Shown here: positions 8,643-17,893 of the stretch, piece after piece
Layout: the number at the start of each line of letters is the position of its first letter
Numbering within the stretch: the first letter of the stretch is position 1
Source of the DNA: JARYMI01 sp037444845
GTDB taxonomy: Bacteria > Acidobacteriota > Aminicenantia > Aminicenantales > UBA8522
Reading direction: 5' to 3'
NCBI GenBank assembly: GCA_037444845.1
Contig: JBBILQ010000006.1
Coordinates: 11,636 to 75,635 of the forward strand
Length of the DNA stretch: 64,000 nt
Translations under genes and position numbers: made by a program
Notes under the pieces: generated by a model
Seen by the model: only the letters and a program-made list of their open reading frames with translations
The model's database searches: none
Told to the model about the DNA's origin: nothing

Positions 8643-9869
8643 ATGAGGAAGAGACTGGTTATCTCCATATTCTTTATTTTGATAGCAGGAATTCTCCTTA
8701 TTTCTTTGCACTCCGCTGCCGTAAAGCAAGTTCGAGTGATCGCCGACAGGGCCACCATCTATTCCGAGCCTGCCCGCAGCAGCGCCAGGATCGATGTCGT
8801 CGAAAAAGGCACGGTCTTAACCCTTTTCCAGCAAAATAAAGTCCGCGATGTCTGGTACTATATCAGCTTCCAGTCGCCGACGTACGGCGCCCGTATCTCC
8901 GGGTTCATTCACGAGTCCGCTGTAGAGGTGGTTGTCGAACGGCCAACGCTTTCACCAACAAGAAAAATAGCAGAACGAGAGAAAGCCGCACTTCCGCCAG
9001 AAAAAGAGGTAGCCGTGCCGCCAAAAATCGAAAAAAAAGCGAAACCTGAACCCGTGGCTCCGCCTCGCCCGGAGGAAACGCTCATCGCCAGCCGCCTCCC
9101 ACAAACCAAGGTTCTCAAGGTTCCGCGTCGGCTGCCTCAGCTCAGGGAGGCTGTCTGGAAGCCCCTCGCTCCTGTTCGTATGGTTGAGCCACCCAAGAAA
9201 GCAGAAATCCGCGTCGATGAAAAAAAGCCTGTGAAACTCATCGAAACCTTTATGGCCACTCCCCTGCCCCGTTCAAGAGCGGTCGGGCTTCCTGCAAAAG
9301 GGAAGGCCCGGGATGACAGAGCCTGGAAAATTGTCCAGCCTGCCGCTGAGCCCCAGCAAGTTAAGCCTCTCCCAAAAGTAGAACCCAAGAAGGGGCCAGG
9401 GTTGTTCGTCCTTGGCCTTGGCTACGGACAGTCCCTTGGCGGAGCCGGAGTGTCTCTTCAATTCAACACGAAGGCCGGTTTCGCTCTTCACGGAGGGCTG
9501 GGTTATTATCCCACGACGCTCATCTACTCCGAGACCGACTGGGTCAAGAACACGATTCTTTACAGCGCCGGAGTCAAATATTATCTCCCCGTTAAGTCAT
9601 CGATTCTATCGCCCTATGTTGACGTTCAGTACGGCGGGTTAAGGGTTGAGGCAGCCCAGATTGTCTTGGGCGTTTGGGAATACACTTATGTCCTCGGCCA
9701 GGAACAAAAAACGCTCTGGGGGCCTTCTGTCTTAGCCGGGGCTGAGTTCCGCAAAGGCCGTTTCGGGCTCAACGGCGCGGTCGGAATCTCCTATGCTCTG
9801 ACTGAATGGGAATACCTGAAACAGAAGGTCTCCTTCTCCTTCGACCTCAGCTTCCTTGTCCACTTTTAA
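8643..9869 (+). CDS. SH3-like domain plus outer-membrane-barrel-like protein
   Basis: About 408 residues from ATG 8643, behind an AAGGGAG site. The N-terminus is a single hydrophobic signal or anchor (RLVISIFFILIAGILLISL). Residues about 25-85 form a bacterial SH3-like domain (VIADRATIYSEPARSSARI... GTVLTLF... WYYISF... GFIHESAVEVV). Residues 90-250 are a Pro/Lys-rich low-complexity linker. The last 150 residues (GLFVLGLGYGQSLGG... ending in SFLVHF) have alternating aromatic and glycine patterns and a C-terminal Phe, as in an outer-membrane beta barrel. The likely layout is inner-membrane or periplasmic SH3, a spanning linker and an outer-membrane domain. A bridging role is inference. Confidence 0.55.
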   Translation: MRKRLVISIFFILIAGILLISLHSAAVKQVRVIADRATIYSEPARSSARIDVVEKGTVLTLFQQNKVRDVWYYISFQSPTYGARISGFIHESAVEVVVERPTLSPTRKIAEREKAALPPEKEVAVPPKIEKKAKPEPVAPPRPEETLIASRLPQTKVLKVPRRLPQLREAVWKPLAPVRMVEPPKKAEIRVDEKKPVKLIETFMATPLPRSRAVGLPAKGKARDDRAWKIVQPAAEPQQVKPLPKVEPKKGPGLFVLGLGYGQSLGGAGVSLQFNTKAGFALHGGLGYYPTTLIYSETDWVKNTILYSAGVKYYLPVKSSILSPYVDVQYGGLRVEAAQIVLGVWEYTYVLGQEQKTLWGPSVLAGAEFRKGRFGLNGAVGISYALTEWEYLKQKVSFSFDLSFLVHF

Positions 9870-9943
9870 CAATATCCTGGCAAGCATCGATTAAGCGTCA
9901 TGCCTTTGAATACTTCCCGGCCTTGTGGTATAAACTTCTTCTC

Positions 9944-10789
9944 ATGAAAAAAACGTTCCTTTCCCCTTTCTTTTGCCTTCTCTTCTTTGTCGGGGTGCTT
10001 CTCTTCTGCCACCTGACCTTCCCGGCCCAAGAGAAAAAAGAAATAGCAGGACAGAAAGAGACGACTGTCCGCAACCTGACTAAAGAGACGATTTCTTACT
10101 CGATCCTGAGGCTTAGCGGTGACAGCCCTCCTGTCAGGCGCTCCATCAAGCCTGACGGGCTGGATAGGTGGCCGTGCGATGGTCCCCTGGACTTAATGTT
10201 CAAACGCCGGAATGAGACAGTCGACTACACGCTTGAATGCGGGCTCTCCTACGCATTCCGCTACTCTGATAACGACGCGATCGAGCTCTACAGCGGATCC
10301 CACGGCCTTTTCGGGGTGGCTGACCTGGCGCCGTTTGTGCCCACGCCGATGTCTGTCGTTGAAAAGATGCTCGACCTGGCCCAGGTTGATAAGGACGATG
10401 TCCTCTTCGACCTCGGCTGCGGCGACGGCCGCATCGTTATCGCGGCGGCAAAAAAATACGGAACTCGTGGTGTTGGCATCGACATCGACCCTAAACGCAT
10501 CGAGGAATCAATGAGAGCCGCCAAGGCGGCCGGTGTAGAGAATCTTGTCGAGTTCCGCGTGCAGGATGTCATGAGGGCCGACTTTTCCCGGGCCACGGTA
10601 GTGACCCTCTATCTTTTGCCCGAGTCGAACGAGCTTCTCCGCCCTCTCCTCGATGACCAGCTAAAGCCCGGCGCCTATGTTGTCTCCCACAATTACTCCA
10701 TCCCGGGCTGGGAGAAAAAAGAGGTCGCCTGCTTGACCGTTAAGGATGCCGCCGGCGAAGAGCATTCCATCTATGTCTATCGGAGATAG
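9944..10789 (+). CDS. Exported class I SAM-dependent methyltransferase
   Basis: About 281 residues from ATG 9944. The N-terminus (KTFLSPFFCLLFFVGVLLFC) is a signal peptide or anchor. Residues 20-95 are unassigned. The C-terminal domain has SAM motif I VLFDLGCGDGRIVIAAA, the acidic ribose contact GVGIDIDP and a later DVMRADFSRATVVTLYLLPE. The last part resembles the small FAM173/ATPSCKMT-type lysine methyltransferase branch. A methyltransferase outside the cytoplasm would lack obvious SAM, so it may be membrane-anchored with the catalytic domain inside; the topology deserves a check. The following peptidase gene starts 48 bases later and may be co-transcribed. Confidence 0.65.
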   Translation: MKKTFLSPFFCLLFFVGVLLFCHLTFPAQEKKEIAGQKETTVRNLTKETISYSILRLSGDSPPVRRSIKPDGLDRWPCDGPLDLMFKRRNETVDYTLECGLSYAFRYSDNDAIELYSGSHGLFGVADLAPFVPTPMSVVEKMLDLAQVDKDDVLFDLGCGDGRIVIAAAKKYGTRGVGIDIDPKRIEESMRAAKAAGVENLVEFRVQDVMRADFSRATVVTLYLLPESNELLRPLLDDQLKPGAYVVSHNYSIPGWEKKEVACLTVKDAAGEEHSIYVYRR

Positions 10790-10836
10790 GGAGAAAAAGC
10801 CTCTTTGATGAAAAATCTAAGTTTTAGGAGGAGACG

Positions 10837-12966
10837 ATGAGAGTGAAAAAATGGATTAGCCTTATTCCCGCCCTGATCCTGATATCTCTTGTTTTCAGCT
10901 GCAAGGCCAAGCAAGAGACTTTCACCTACCCCGTCACCGAAAAAGTCGATGTCGTCGACGATTATTTCGGGACCAAAGTGGCCGACCCTTACCGCTGGCT
11001 GGAAGACGACAAGGCTGAAAAGGTCAAACAGTGGGTTGAAGCCCAGAACAACGTGACTTTCAACTACCTCGCGAAAATCCCGTTCCGCGAGAACATCCGC
11101 CAGCGGCTGACTGAAATCTATAACTACCCTCGCTATTCGGCGCCTTTCCGGTCGGGCGAGTACTACTTCTTCTACAAAAACGACGGCCTTCAGAACCAGA
11201 GCGTGATTTACGTCCAGAAGGGGTTGGATGGAGAGCCCAGAGTCTTCCTCGACCCGAACACCCTCTCGCACGACGGCACGACCCGGGCCAGCCTGATCGG
11301 GTTCTCCCATGATGACCGCTACACCGCTTACTCGCGTTCGGAGGGCGGCTCAGACTGGCGGGAAATCCGGGTCATGGAAATCGCGACAGGCAGGGAGCTC
11401 GAGGACCGTATCCAGTGGGTGAAATTCACGGGCACGGCCTGGCACGGGAACGGGTTCTACTACAGTGGATTCGATAAGCCGGAGGAGGGCAAGGAGCTCA
11501 CCGCCACCAACGAATACCAGAAAATTTTCTACCACGAGCTGGGAACACCCCAAAGCCAGGATAGGTTAGTCTACGAAGACAGAAAGCATCCTCGTCGCTA
11601 CCATAGCGTCAGCGTCACTGATGACGAGAGGTATCTTTTTCTCTACGTCTCGGAAGGAACTCACGGCAACGAGATCTATTTCAAAGACCTGAAAGCGAAG
11701 AAGGCTGAGTGGGTTCCGCTCCAGGTGGGTTTCGAGTACGACACAAACGTCGTCGACAACCTCGAGGACAAGTTCGTCCTCCTGACTGACCGGGAAGCCC
11801 CGAAGGGCAAAATCGTGCTGGCTGACGCGAAAAACCCCGCCCCTGAAAACTGGGTCACCCTCGTTCCAGAAAAAGCAGAAACGGTCAGGAGCGCCAGCCT
11901 GGTCGGGGGCAAGATGTTCGTTTCCTACCTCAAGGACGCAAGCACGCACGTCTTCCAGTACGACCTCAACGGCAACCTGGAGAAAGAGATCGAGCTCCCG
12001 GCGATCGGAAGCGCGTTCGGGTTTGCCGGGAAAAAAGAGGACAAGATTCTCTTCTATACGTTCACGTCTTTCACCTATCCGCCGACGATCTACAAATACG
12101 ATATTGAAAGCGGCAAGTCCGAGGTTTTCCGAAAGACGGAGGTCAAGTTCAATCCAGAAGATTTTGAGGCCCGGCAAGTTTTCTACGCGAGCAAAGATGG
12201 AACGCGGATTCCGATGTTCATCGTCCACAAGAAGGGGCTTGAGCTCGACGGAAAACGGCCGACTTACCTCTACGGCTACGGCGGGTTCCAAAGCAGCCTG
12301 ACGCCGAATTTTGATGTTTCGAGAATTATCCTCCTGGAAAACGGTGGCGTCTATGCCATGGCCAACCTTAGGGGCGGAGGCGAGTACGGAGAGGAGTGGC
12401 ACAAGGCAGGAATGCTCCAGAACAAGCAGAACGTCTTTGACGATTTTATCGCTGCAGCCGAATACTTGATCAGGGAAAAATACACATCACCGGAGAGGTT
12501 GGCCATTGCCGGCGGGTCTAACGGCGGGTTGCTCGTCGGCGCGTGCATGACGCAACGCCCGGAGCTTTTCAAAGTGGTCCTGCCGGCTGTGGGCGTCATG
12601 GACATGTTGCGATTCCACAAATTCACCGTCGGCTGGGGATGGGTCGTCGAGTACGGGTCGAGCGACAACGAGGAACAGTTCCGGTATCTCTATGCCTATT
12701 CTCCGCTCCACAACATCAAGGAAGGCGTGCGTTACCCGGCCACGCTCGTCACGACAGCCGACCACGACGACCGCGTTGTTCCGGCCCACTCGTTCAAGTT
12801 CATCGCCGCATTGCAGGAAAAGCACGCAGGAAAAAGCCCGGTTCTCATCCGCATCGACACCAGGTCGGGACACGGCGCGAGCTCAACGACCAAAGCCATC
12901 GAACAGCTCACGGACATCTGGTCCTTCACGTTCAAGAACCTGGGTATGACAGCGCAATACAAATAA
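10837..12966 (+). CDS. Prolyl oligopeptidase (S9A), exported lipoprotein candidate
   Basis: A 709-residue prolyl oligopeptidase preceded by a strong GGAGGAG site. The N-terminus (KKWISLIPALILISLVFSC) has a lipobox-like LVFSC, so it may be a lipoprotein. The propeller part begins with the family signature VADPYRWLEDD. The C-terminal alpha/beta-hydrolase domain has the nucleophile in GGSNGGLLVGA, Asp in DHDDRVVPAHS and His in RSGHGASS, so the triad is intact. It cleaves Pro-Xaa bonds in short peptides, probably in the periplasm. Peptide scavenging would fit the other exported S9 peptidase at 32-34.6 kb. Confidence 0.9.
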   Translation: MRVKKWISLIPALILISLVFSCKAKQETFTYPVTEKVDVVDDYFGTKVADPYRWLEDDKAEKVKQWVEAQNNVTFNYLAKIPFRENIRQRLTEIYNYPRYSAPFRSGEYYFFYKNDGLQNQSVIYVQKGLDGEPRVFLDPNTLSHDGTTRASLIGFSHDDRYTAYSRSEGGSDWREIRVMEIATGRELEDRIQWVKFTGTAWHGNGFYYSGFDKPEEGKELTATNEYQKIFYHELGTPQSQDRLVYEDRKHPRRYHSVSVTDDERYLFLYVSEGTHGNEIYFKDLKAKKAEWVPLQVGFEYDTNVVDNLEDKFVLLTDREAPKGKIVLADAKNPAPENWVTLVPEKAETVRSASLVGGKMFVSYLKDASTHVFQYDLNGNLEKEIELPAIGSAFGFAGKKEDKILFYTFTSFTYPPTIYKYDIESGKSEVFRKTEVKFNPEDFEARQVFYASKDGTRIPMFIVHKKGLELDGKRPTYLYGYGGFQSSLTPNFDVSRIILLENGGVYAMANLRGGGEYGEEWHKAGMLQNKQNVFDDFIAAAEYLIREKYTSPERLAIAGGSNGGLLVGACMTQRPELFKVVLPAVGVMDMLRFHKFTVGWGWVVEYGSSDNEEQFRYLYAYSPLHNIKEGVRYPATLVTTADHDDRVVPAHSFKFIAALQEKHAGKSPVLIRIDTRSGHGASSTTKAIEQLTDIWSFTFKNLGMTAQYK

Positions 12967-12980
12967 TTCCCGAACGGCTA

Positions 12981-13952
12981 TCACAACGGAAGCCAGGTGC
13001 CCACTCCCCTGTTGAGCGCCAGTTCATAAACCAGCGGCGCAGTGGCCATGTCGTCGAGAGCCAGCCCAAGGTTGCAGGCTATCGTCCTCTCCTCCGCTCT
13101 TTCCCTGCCCGCCTTCCGCCCTGTCACCAGCTCTCCCATGTCAGCGTAGATGGGAGGAATGTTCTGGAAATAGCCCAGGCTTTGGTAATACTCAAGCTGG
13201 GGAATGTCATCCGTGCAGAATTTATCGGCTTCCCGCAGCGCCGCCCGGTCCCAGTAGGAGTCAAAGTCCACCAGGGAGGCAAAGGCGCTCTTTCCCAGCC
13301 AGCCGGGCTTGATCGTCGCGTGGGGCGTCTTGAGGATAGGTCCGGCCGTGATCACGATGTCGCATCCGGCCACAGCCTGGCGTGGCTCGTGGGCCGGGGT
13401 GACTTCTAATCCAAACTTCGCCTTCATTTCCTCGATATAGCGCGCCTGGGCCTCGATGTTGACGTCATATGCGAGGACTCGCTTGATTGGAAAAAGGACA
13501 CGGAGAGCTTCGAGGTTCGTCCGGCCCTGGACGCCGCAGCCGAGAATGCCGACGACCTCGGAATCGGGCCTGGCCAGGTATCTTGCCGCCACCGCCGTGG
13601 CTGCGCCTGTGCGTTTTGCCGTTATCCATGTGCAATCCATGACGGCTGTGGGCAAGCCCGTCTCAGGGTCGTTGAGGATGATCAGGCCGCTGATATAAGG
13701 AAGGCCCTTTGAGAGGTTCTCCGGATACCCGCTCACCCATTTCATCCCTGCGGCCTTGAGGGCCGGAATGTAGGCGGGCATGGCGTGGATGAAGGAATCC
13801 GGCCGGGGATGGATTCCAGGCTTTGGCGGCATTTCCACCCGTCTCTCTCCCTTTTCGCGGAACATTTTTTCAAGAGCCAGAATAATGTCTAACGTGGCGA
13901 GGCCAAGCCCTTCGATATCAGCCCGTGAAAGATAGAGAAATCTGTCGGTCAT
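12981..13952 (-). CDS. Ornithine cyclodeaminase/mu-crystallin family protein
   Basis: A 323-residue member of the OCD/mu-crystallin family. The Rossmann site GILGCGVQGRTNLEAL is near residue 140, and the substrate-side lysine/arginine segments AAGMKWVSGYPEN and WITAKRTGAATAVAARYLA are present. Family members include ornithine cyclodeaminase, alanine dehydrogenase and ketimine reductases; the substrate cannot be decided here. It starts about 20 bases after the stop of the symporter gene on the same strand, so the symporter may import its substrate. It converges on the prolyl oligopeptidase gene with only 14 bases between stops. Confidence 0.85.
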   Translation of the reverse strand: MTDRFLYLSRADIEGLGLATLDIILALEKMFREKGERRVEMPPKPGIHPRPDSFIHAMPAYIPALKAAGMKWVSGYPENLSKGLPYISGLIILNDPETGLPTAVMDCTWITAKRTGAATAVAARYLARPDSEVVGILGCGVQGRTNLEALRVLFPIKRVLAYDVNIEAQARYIEEMKAKFGLEVTPAHEPRQAVAGCDIVITAGPILKTPHATIKPGWLGKSAFASLVDFDSYWDRAALREADKFCTDDIPQLEYYQSLGYFQNIPPIYADMGELVTGRKAGRERAEERTIACNLGLALDDMATAPLVYELALNRGVGTWLPL

Positions 13953-13974
13953 AGTGACCTCCTCGCCCTACCAG

Positions 13975-15756
13975 CTATTCGACGACAGTTTTCCATCCTC
14001 GCTTGTTCAAATCAGCGTAGATGATTGCGCCAAAAATGAGGCCCGCTGCGATAAATCCGATCCCGAGCTGGACTTGCCCAAAGATGATTTTCCCGGCGCC
14101 GAAGAGAAATCCGTAGATCATGGCCACTCCGCAGAGCCAGTCGATGAGATTAAAAAGCCCGTCCTTGCGAGGCACGATGTCCGCGGCTTCTCGGGCGACT
14201 GGCCCCCAGAGCGCGGCACTCGGCCTGACCCTTCGATAAAAGGCCAGAAGCACCTCCTTCCGCTCAGGCTTTGTCAGGAAAGTTACGCTCAGCCAGATGG
14301 CAGTCGTCACGGCGGCCGTAATGAGAACAAGATAAGCGAACTCGCGCGGGTCGCTCTCGCTCAGGCCAAACCCGAATTGGAGGATAAGAGAGGCGACAAA
14401 AGCCGCGATCATGGCCGAGACTTCGCTCCAGGCGTTGATCCGCCACCAGAACCATCTCAAGAGATAGACCAGCCCGGTTCCCGCGCCGATGGCGATCATG
14501 AACTTCCAGGCGTCAGCGATCGATTCCATGAAGAAAGTGACAACGGCCGAAAGAATCATCAGCAACATCGTGGCTAACTGCGAGATGACAACGTAATGTC
14601 TTTCACTCTTCTTCCGGGCCAGAAAACGCCGGTAAAGGTCATTGACTAAATAGCTGGCTCCCCAGTTGAGCTCAGTGACGATCGTCGACATGTAGGCGGC
14701 GAAAAAGCCCGCAACCATCACGCCGCGCAGCGAAGCCGGAAGGTCGGTGAGAAGGATCCGGATATACCCGGACTCCGGGTCTGAGGCAAAAGAGGGGTCG
14801 CCCTGAAACCTGGCCACAGCCACAAGCGCCACCACAATCCACGGCCACGGCCTGAGAGCGTAATGAGCTACGTTAAACCACAGGGTGGCCAGCAGGGAGT
14901 GCTTCTCGTCCTTGGCGCTCAGGATTCGCTGCACGATATACCCTCCACCGCCCGGCTCAGCCCCGGGATACCAGGAAGCCCACCAGTTGACGGCGATATA
15001 GACAAGGAAGGTCAGGAGAGGCATCCAGGTCGAGTCGAGGGCCGGCAGGAAAGACAGAAGAGAGCCTGAAGCCTCGCCGCCCGCTTCCACGGCCTTTACA
15101 GCGCTGATAACGTTCCCCATCCCGCCGAAATTGGAGACAGCAAAGAAAGCCAGGACGATGACCATGATCATGATCAGGACGAACTGGAACAGGTCAGTGA
15201 CGAGAACGCCCCATAGGCCGGCCAGTGTGGATATGGATGCGGTGATGAGCATCACGCCGATTGTGATCAGCAGGGCCTGGACCTTATTCACTCCCAGGAT
15301 GAGCATCAGGATTTTCACGAGGGCCAGGTTCACCCAGCCCATGATGATGAGGTTGATGAGGAGTCCCAGGTAGAAAGCTCTGAACCCGCGGAGGAACCTG
15401 GCTGCTCCGCCGCTGTAACGGATTTCTGCGAACTCGACATCGGTCAGGACGCCGGCGCGGCGCCACAGCCGCGCGTAGAAGAACACCGTGAGCATGCCGC
15501 TAAAAGCCATGCTCCACCAGATCCAATTCCCGGCAATGCCGTTTCGGGCAACGAGCCCCGTGACAGCAAGCGGAGTGTCAGAAGCAAAAGTCGTGGCGAC
15601 CATCGATGTCCCGGCCAGCCACCAGGGCACGTTACGTCCGCAGACGAAAAAGTCGCTGACGCTTTTAGTGGCCCTGCGGCGGTAGTAAAGGCCGATTCCC
15701 AGGCTGAACGCGAAGTAGAGTCCGATGACAATCCAATCGGCGAGGGACAATTGCAT
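13975..15756 (-). CDS. Sodium:solute symporter (SSS family)
   Basis: A 593-residue SSS-family symporter with about thirteen to fourteen membrane segments, starting LADWIVIGLYFAFSLGIGLYY. The RRATKSVSDFFVCGR segment after helix 1 and the GTSMVATTFASDTPLAVTG stretch, with the Na+-site Ser/Thr residues, are typical of the family. The substrate is unknown; similar proteins annotated as proline, pantothenate or sugar symporters exist. It is upstream of the OCD-family gene and probably in one transcript, so an amino acid is plausible. Confidence 0.85.
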   Translation of the reverse strand: MQLSLADWIVIGLYFAFSLGIGLYYRRRATKSVSDFFVCGRNVPWWLAGTSMVATTFASDTPLAVTGLVARNGIAGNWIWWSMAFSGMLTVFFYARLWRRAGVLTDVEFAEIRYSGGAARFLRGFRAFYLGLLINLIIMGWVNLALVKILMLILGVNKVQALLITIGVMLITASISTLAGLWGVLVTDLFQFVLIMIMVIVLAFFAVSNFGGMGNVISAVKAVEAGGEASGSLLSFLPALDSTWMPLLTFLVYIAVNWWASWYPGAEPGGGGYIVQRILSAKDEKHSLLATLWFNVAHYALRPWPWIVVALVAVARFQGDPSFASDPESGYIRILLTDLPASLRGVMVAGFFAAYMSTIVTELNWGASYLVNDLYRRFLARKKSERHYVVISQLATMLLMILSAVVTFFMESIADAWKFMIAIGAGTGLVYLLRWFWWRINAWSEVSAMIAAFVASLILQFGFGLSESDPREFAYLVLITAAVTTAIWLSVTFLTKPERKEVLLAFYRRVRPSAALWGPVAREAADIVPRKDGLFNLIDWLCGVAMIYGFLFGAGKIIFGQVQLGIGFIAAGLIFGAIIYADLNKRGWKTVVE

Positions 15757-15851
15757 GGCGCCTTCTCCTCTTGAATAAGCGGCGATAAACCGTGCGGCCA
15801 GTCCCTTATAACAAAGGGGTAACTGCCTGTCAACTTCATCACTCCTGTGCC

Positions 15852-15880
15852 TTGATTTCTAATGAGCGTTTCCCTACAAT
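15852..15880 (+). promoter_or_regulatory. Candidate sigma-70 promoter for the FGGY kinase
   Basis: TTGATT at 15852-15857 and TACAAT at 15875-15880 lie 17 bases apart. The start codon of the FGGY-kinase gene is 40 bases further on. Confidence 0.55.
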
Positions 15881-15919
15881 GAACCCATTCTTTAAAAGAA
15901 GTAGAGCAAGCAGGAGCCG

Positions 15920-17434
15920 ATGTTTGCCGTCGGGATAGATTCTGGCACGCAGGGAACAAAGGCTCTGGTCATAGATTTCACAGGCAAAGTCTTAGGCCGC
16001 GGTTATGCGCCGCATCGTTTCCCACCAGGCCTTAGACCTGGAGAAAGCGAGCAGCATCCCCGTGTCTGGGTCGAAGCTCTAAGGAAAGCGCTGGCCGGAG
16101 CGTTGGCGGACGCCAAGATTAATCATAAAAGTATCCTCTCCCTGGGGATATCCGGCCAGCAGCACGGGTTCGTCCCCCTGGATAGAAAAGGAATTCCTAT
16201 CCGGCCAGCCAAGCTCTGGAATGACACATCGACAGTCGAGGAAACTGATATTATTCTTGAGAAGCTTGGCGGGAAAAAGGGTTTTATCCGAAAACTCGGG
16301 ATTAGCCTGGCTGTCGGGTATACGGCCTCAAAAATCCTCTGGTTGAAGAGGAAGGAACCGCGGAGTTTTGCCAAGTTAGCCACCATCCACCTGCCGCACG
16401 ATTATCTGAATTTCTGGCTGACGGGCGTATCGGCCATGGAGTTCGGCGACGCGTCAGGCACCTGTCTTATGAACATCCGGCGGCGCTGCTGGCACAGAGA
16501 AGCCATCGCCGCGATTGACCCCAGACTCGAGGCCAAGCTGCCGCCGCTTCGCCATCCCGCTGAGCCCATCGGCTACATCAAGAAAGAGGTCGCCTCTCGG
16601 TATGGAATGGGCAAAGTCCTCGTCTCAAGCGGCGGCGGGGATAACATGATGGCGGCCATCGGCACAGGCAACGTGGTCCAAGGAATCTGCACCCTCAGCC
16701 TGGGCACTTCGGGCACGATCTACTCTTATTCAAAGGGAGCGTTTATCGACCCCGAGGGCGAAATTGCTGCCTTCTGCGACAGCACCGGCGGATGGCTGCC
16801 GCTCCTCTGCACAATGAACGTCACCAACACAACCGAGCATTTAAAAGCAATCCTCAAGCTTTCCAACAAGGGCTTGGAAGCGCTTGCGACTCAAGCTCCA
16901 GCCGGCGCAGGCGGCTTGATCTTCCTTCCCTTTCTTGATGGCGAAAGGGTTCCTGTTCTTCCTTTTTCAACTGGTGTCTTCTTCGGCCTCAACAAGAAAA
17001 CCTTCCATTCCGCCTATCTCGCCAGGTCGATCATGGAGGGGACGATCCTTAACCTGGGTTATGGATTCGGCAGGATGCGCCGCCTCGGACTCAGACCTTC
17101 TGAGATCCGGGCGACAGGAGGCGGAGCCAGGAGCAGGCTGTGGCTGCAGATTGTGGCCGACGTCTTCAAAGTCCCGGTCGTGACTTTAGCCGAGCAAGAA
17201 GCTGCCGCCTTGGGGGCGGCCCTCCAATCTATCTGGAGCTACGAGCGAGAAAGAGGCGGCCAAGCTGACATCGCTTCGATTGTCGAGCGGACGGTCAAGC
17301 TTGGTAATGTGACCATCGAGCCCCGGAAAAAGAATATCTCCCTTTACGATGACCTCCATGAGAGGTTCAATTCGCTCTGGAAAACCTTATCTCGCGAGTT
17401 CGAAGCCCACCAGGCCTCAACAAGATCAAGATAA
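15920..17434 (+). CDS. xylB: FGGY-family carbohydrate kinase, xylulokinase-like
   Basis: A 504-residue FGGY kinase behind a CAGGAG site. The N-terminus FAVGIDSGTQGTKALVIDF is the phosphate-1 loop, SLGISGQQHGFVPLD and the active-site DYLNFWLTG and FGDASGT segments match xylulokinase, and the C-terminal ATGGGARSRLWLQIVADVF holds the adenosine motif. It phosphorylates a ketopentose or related sugar with ATP in the cytoplasm. Xylulokinase is the best fit, but FGGY specificity is hard to read. No sugar isomerase or transporter adjoins it. Bases 17435-17510 after the stop hold nothing I recognise. Confidence 0.8.
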   Translation: MFAVGIDSGTQGTKALVIDFTGKVLGRGYAPHRFPPGLRPGESEQHPRVWVEALRKALAGALADAKINHKSILSLGISGQQHGFVPLDRKGIPIRPAKLWNDTSTVEETDIILEKLGGKKGFIRKLGISLAVGYTASKILWLKRKEPRSFAKLATIHLPHDYLNFWLTGVSAMEFGDASGTCLMNIRRRCWHREAIAAIDPRLEAKLPPLRHPAEPIGYIKKEVASRYGMGKVLVSSGGGDNMMAAIGTGNVVQGICTLSLGTSGTIYSYSKGAFIDPEGEIAAFCDSTGGWLPLLCTMNVTNTTEHLKAILKLSNKGLEALATQAPAGAGGLIFLPFLDGERVPVLPFSTGVFFGLNKKTFHSAYLARSIMEGTILNLGYGFGRMRRLGLRPSEIRATGGGARSRLWLQIVADVFKVPVVTLAEQEAAALGAALQSIWSYERERGGQADIASIVERTVKLGNVTIEPRKKNISLYDDLHERFNSLWKTLSREFEAHQASTRSR

Positions 17435-17510
17435 GGAAAGGCTTTCTTTTCTCATGCTATTTGCAGACAGCGTGCCCAGATCGTCATATCATAATGGCAT
17501 ATGAACTAAT

Positions 17511-17539
17511 TTGACATCGGGATTTCGTCTTTGTTATAA
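17511..17539 (+). promoter_or_regulatory. Strong candidate promoter of the mntA-hepT pair
   Basis: A consensus TTGACA (17511-17516) and TTATAA (17534-17539) with 17-base spacing, 46 bases upstream of the antitoxin start. A short inverted repeat, TCATAT at 17484-17489 and ATATGA at 17499-17504, lies just upstream of the -35 and could be an operator for autoregulation, which is usual in toxin-antitoxin pairs. The operator is speculative. Confidence 0.6.
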
Positions 17540-17584
17540 AACTATTAAGAATCAAGAAGAGAAAGTCGATTTTAGGGAAAACTC

Positions 17585-17893
17585 ATGAAACTCGAGCATT
17601 ATCCAGAGAAGAAGCTCAAGGCTCAGATTCTCGATATCGTCGGGAAATATCTCGATTTGAGCCTTTACCGGGTCTTCATGTTCGGCTCACGGGTCAGCGG
17701 CTTCAACTCTGAGCGTTCTGATATCGATATCGGCATACAAGGTCCTGAAGAAATTCCAGGAAACATTAGGGTTGAAATAATAGAAGATCTGGAAAATCTT
17801 CCTGTTCTCTATAAATTTGATATAGTTGATTTCAAAAAGGTTACGCCAGAATTCAGAAACGAGGCGCTAAAGACGATTGAATATGTTAACTGA
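17585..17893 (+). CDS. mntA: MntA-like minimal nucleotidyltransferase antitoxin
   Basis: A 102-residue minimal nucleotidyltransferase. The family signature GSx10DxD is intact: Gly34-Ser35 and Asp46-Ile47-Asp48 in FGSRVSGFNSERSDID. The third acidic residue is probably Asp in KFDIVDF near residue 82. In characterised MntA/HepT systems this protein AMPylates a tyrosine in the HEPN toxin and so inactivates it. It overlaps the hepT gene by 11 bases and has its own strong promoter. The pair is AT-richer than its neighbours, consistent with transfer. Confidence 0.85.
   Translation: MKLEHYPEKKLKAQILDIVGKYLDLSLYRVFMFGSRVSGFNSERSDIDIGIQGPEEIPGNIRVEIIEDLENLPVLYKFDIVDFKKVTPEFRNEALKTIEYVN

Noticed and set aside
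12543..13409. Long plus-strand frame overlapping prolyl oligopeptidase and OCD genes
   Set aside because: It spans the ends of two convergent, well-supported genes and matches no family.
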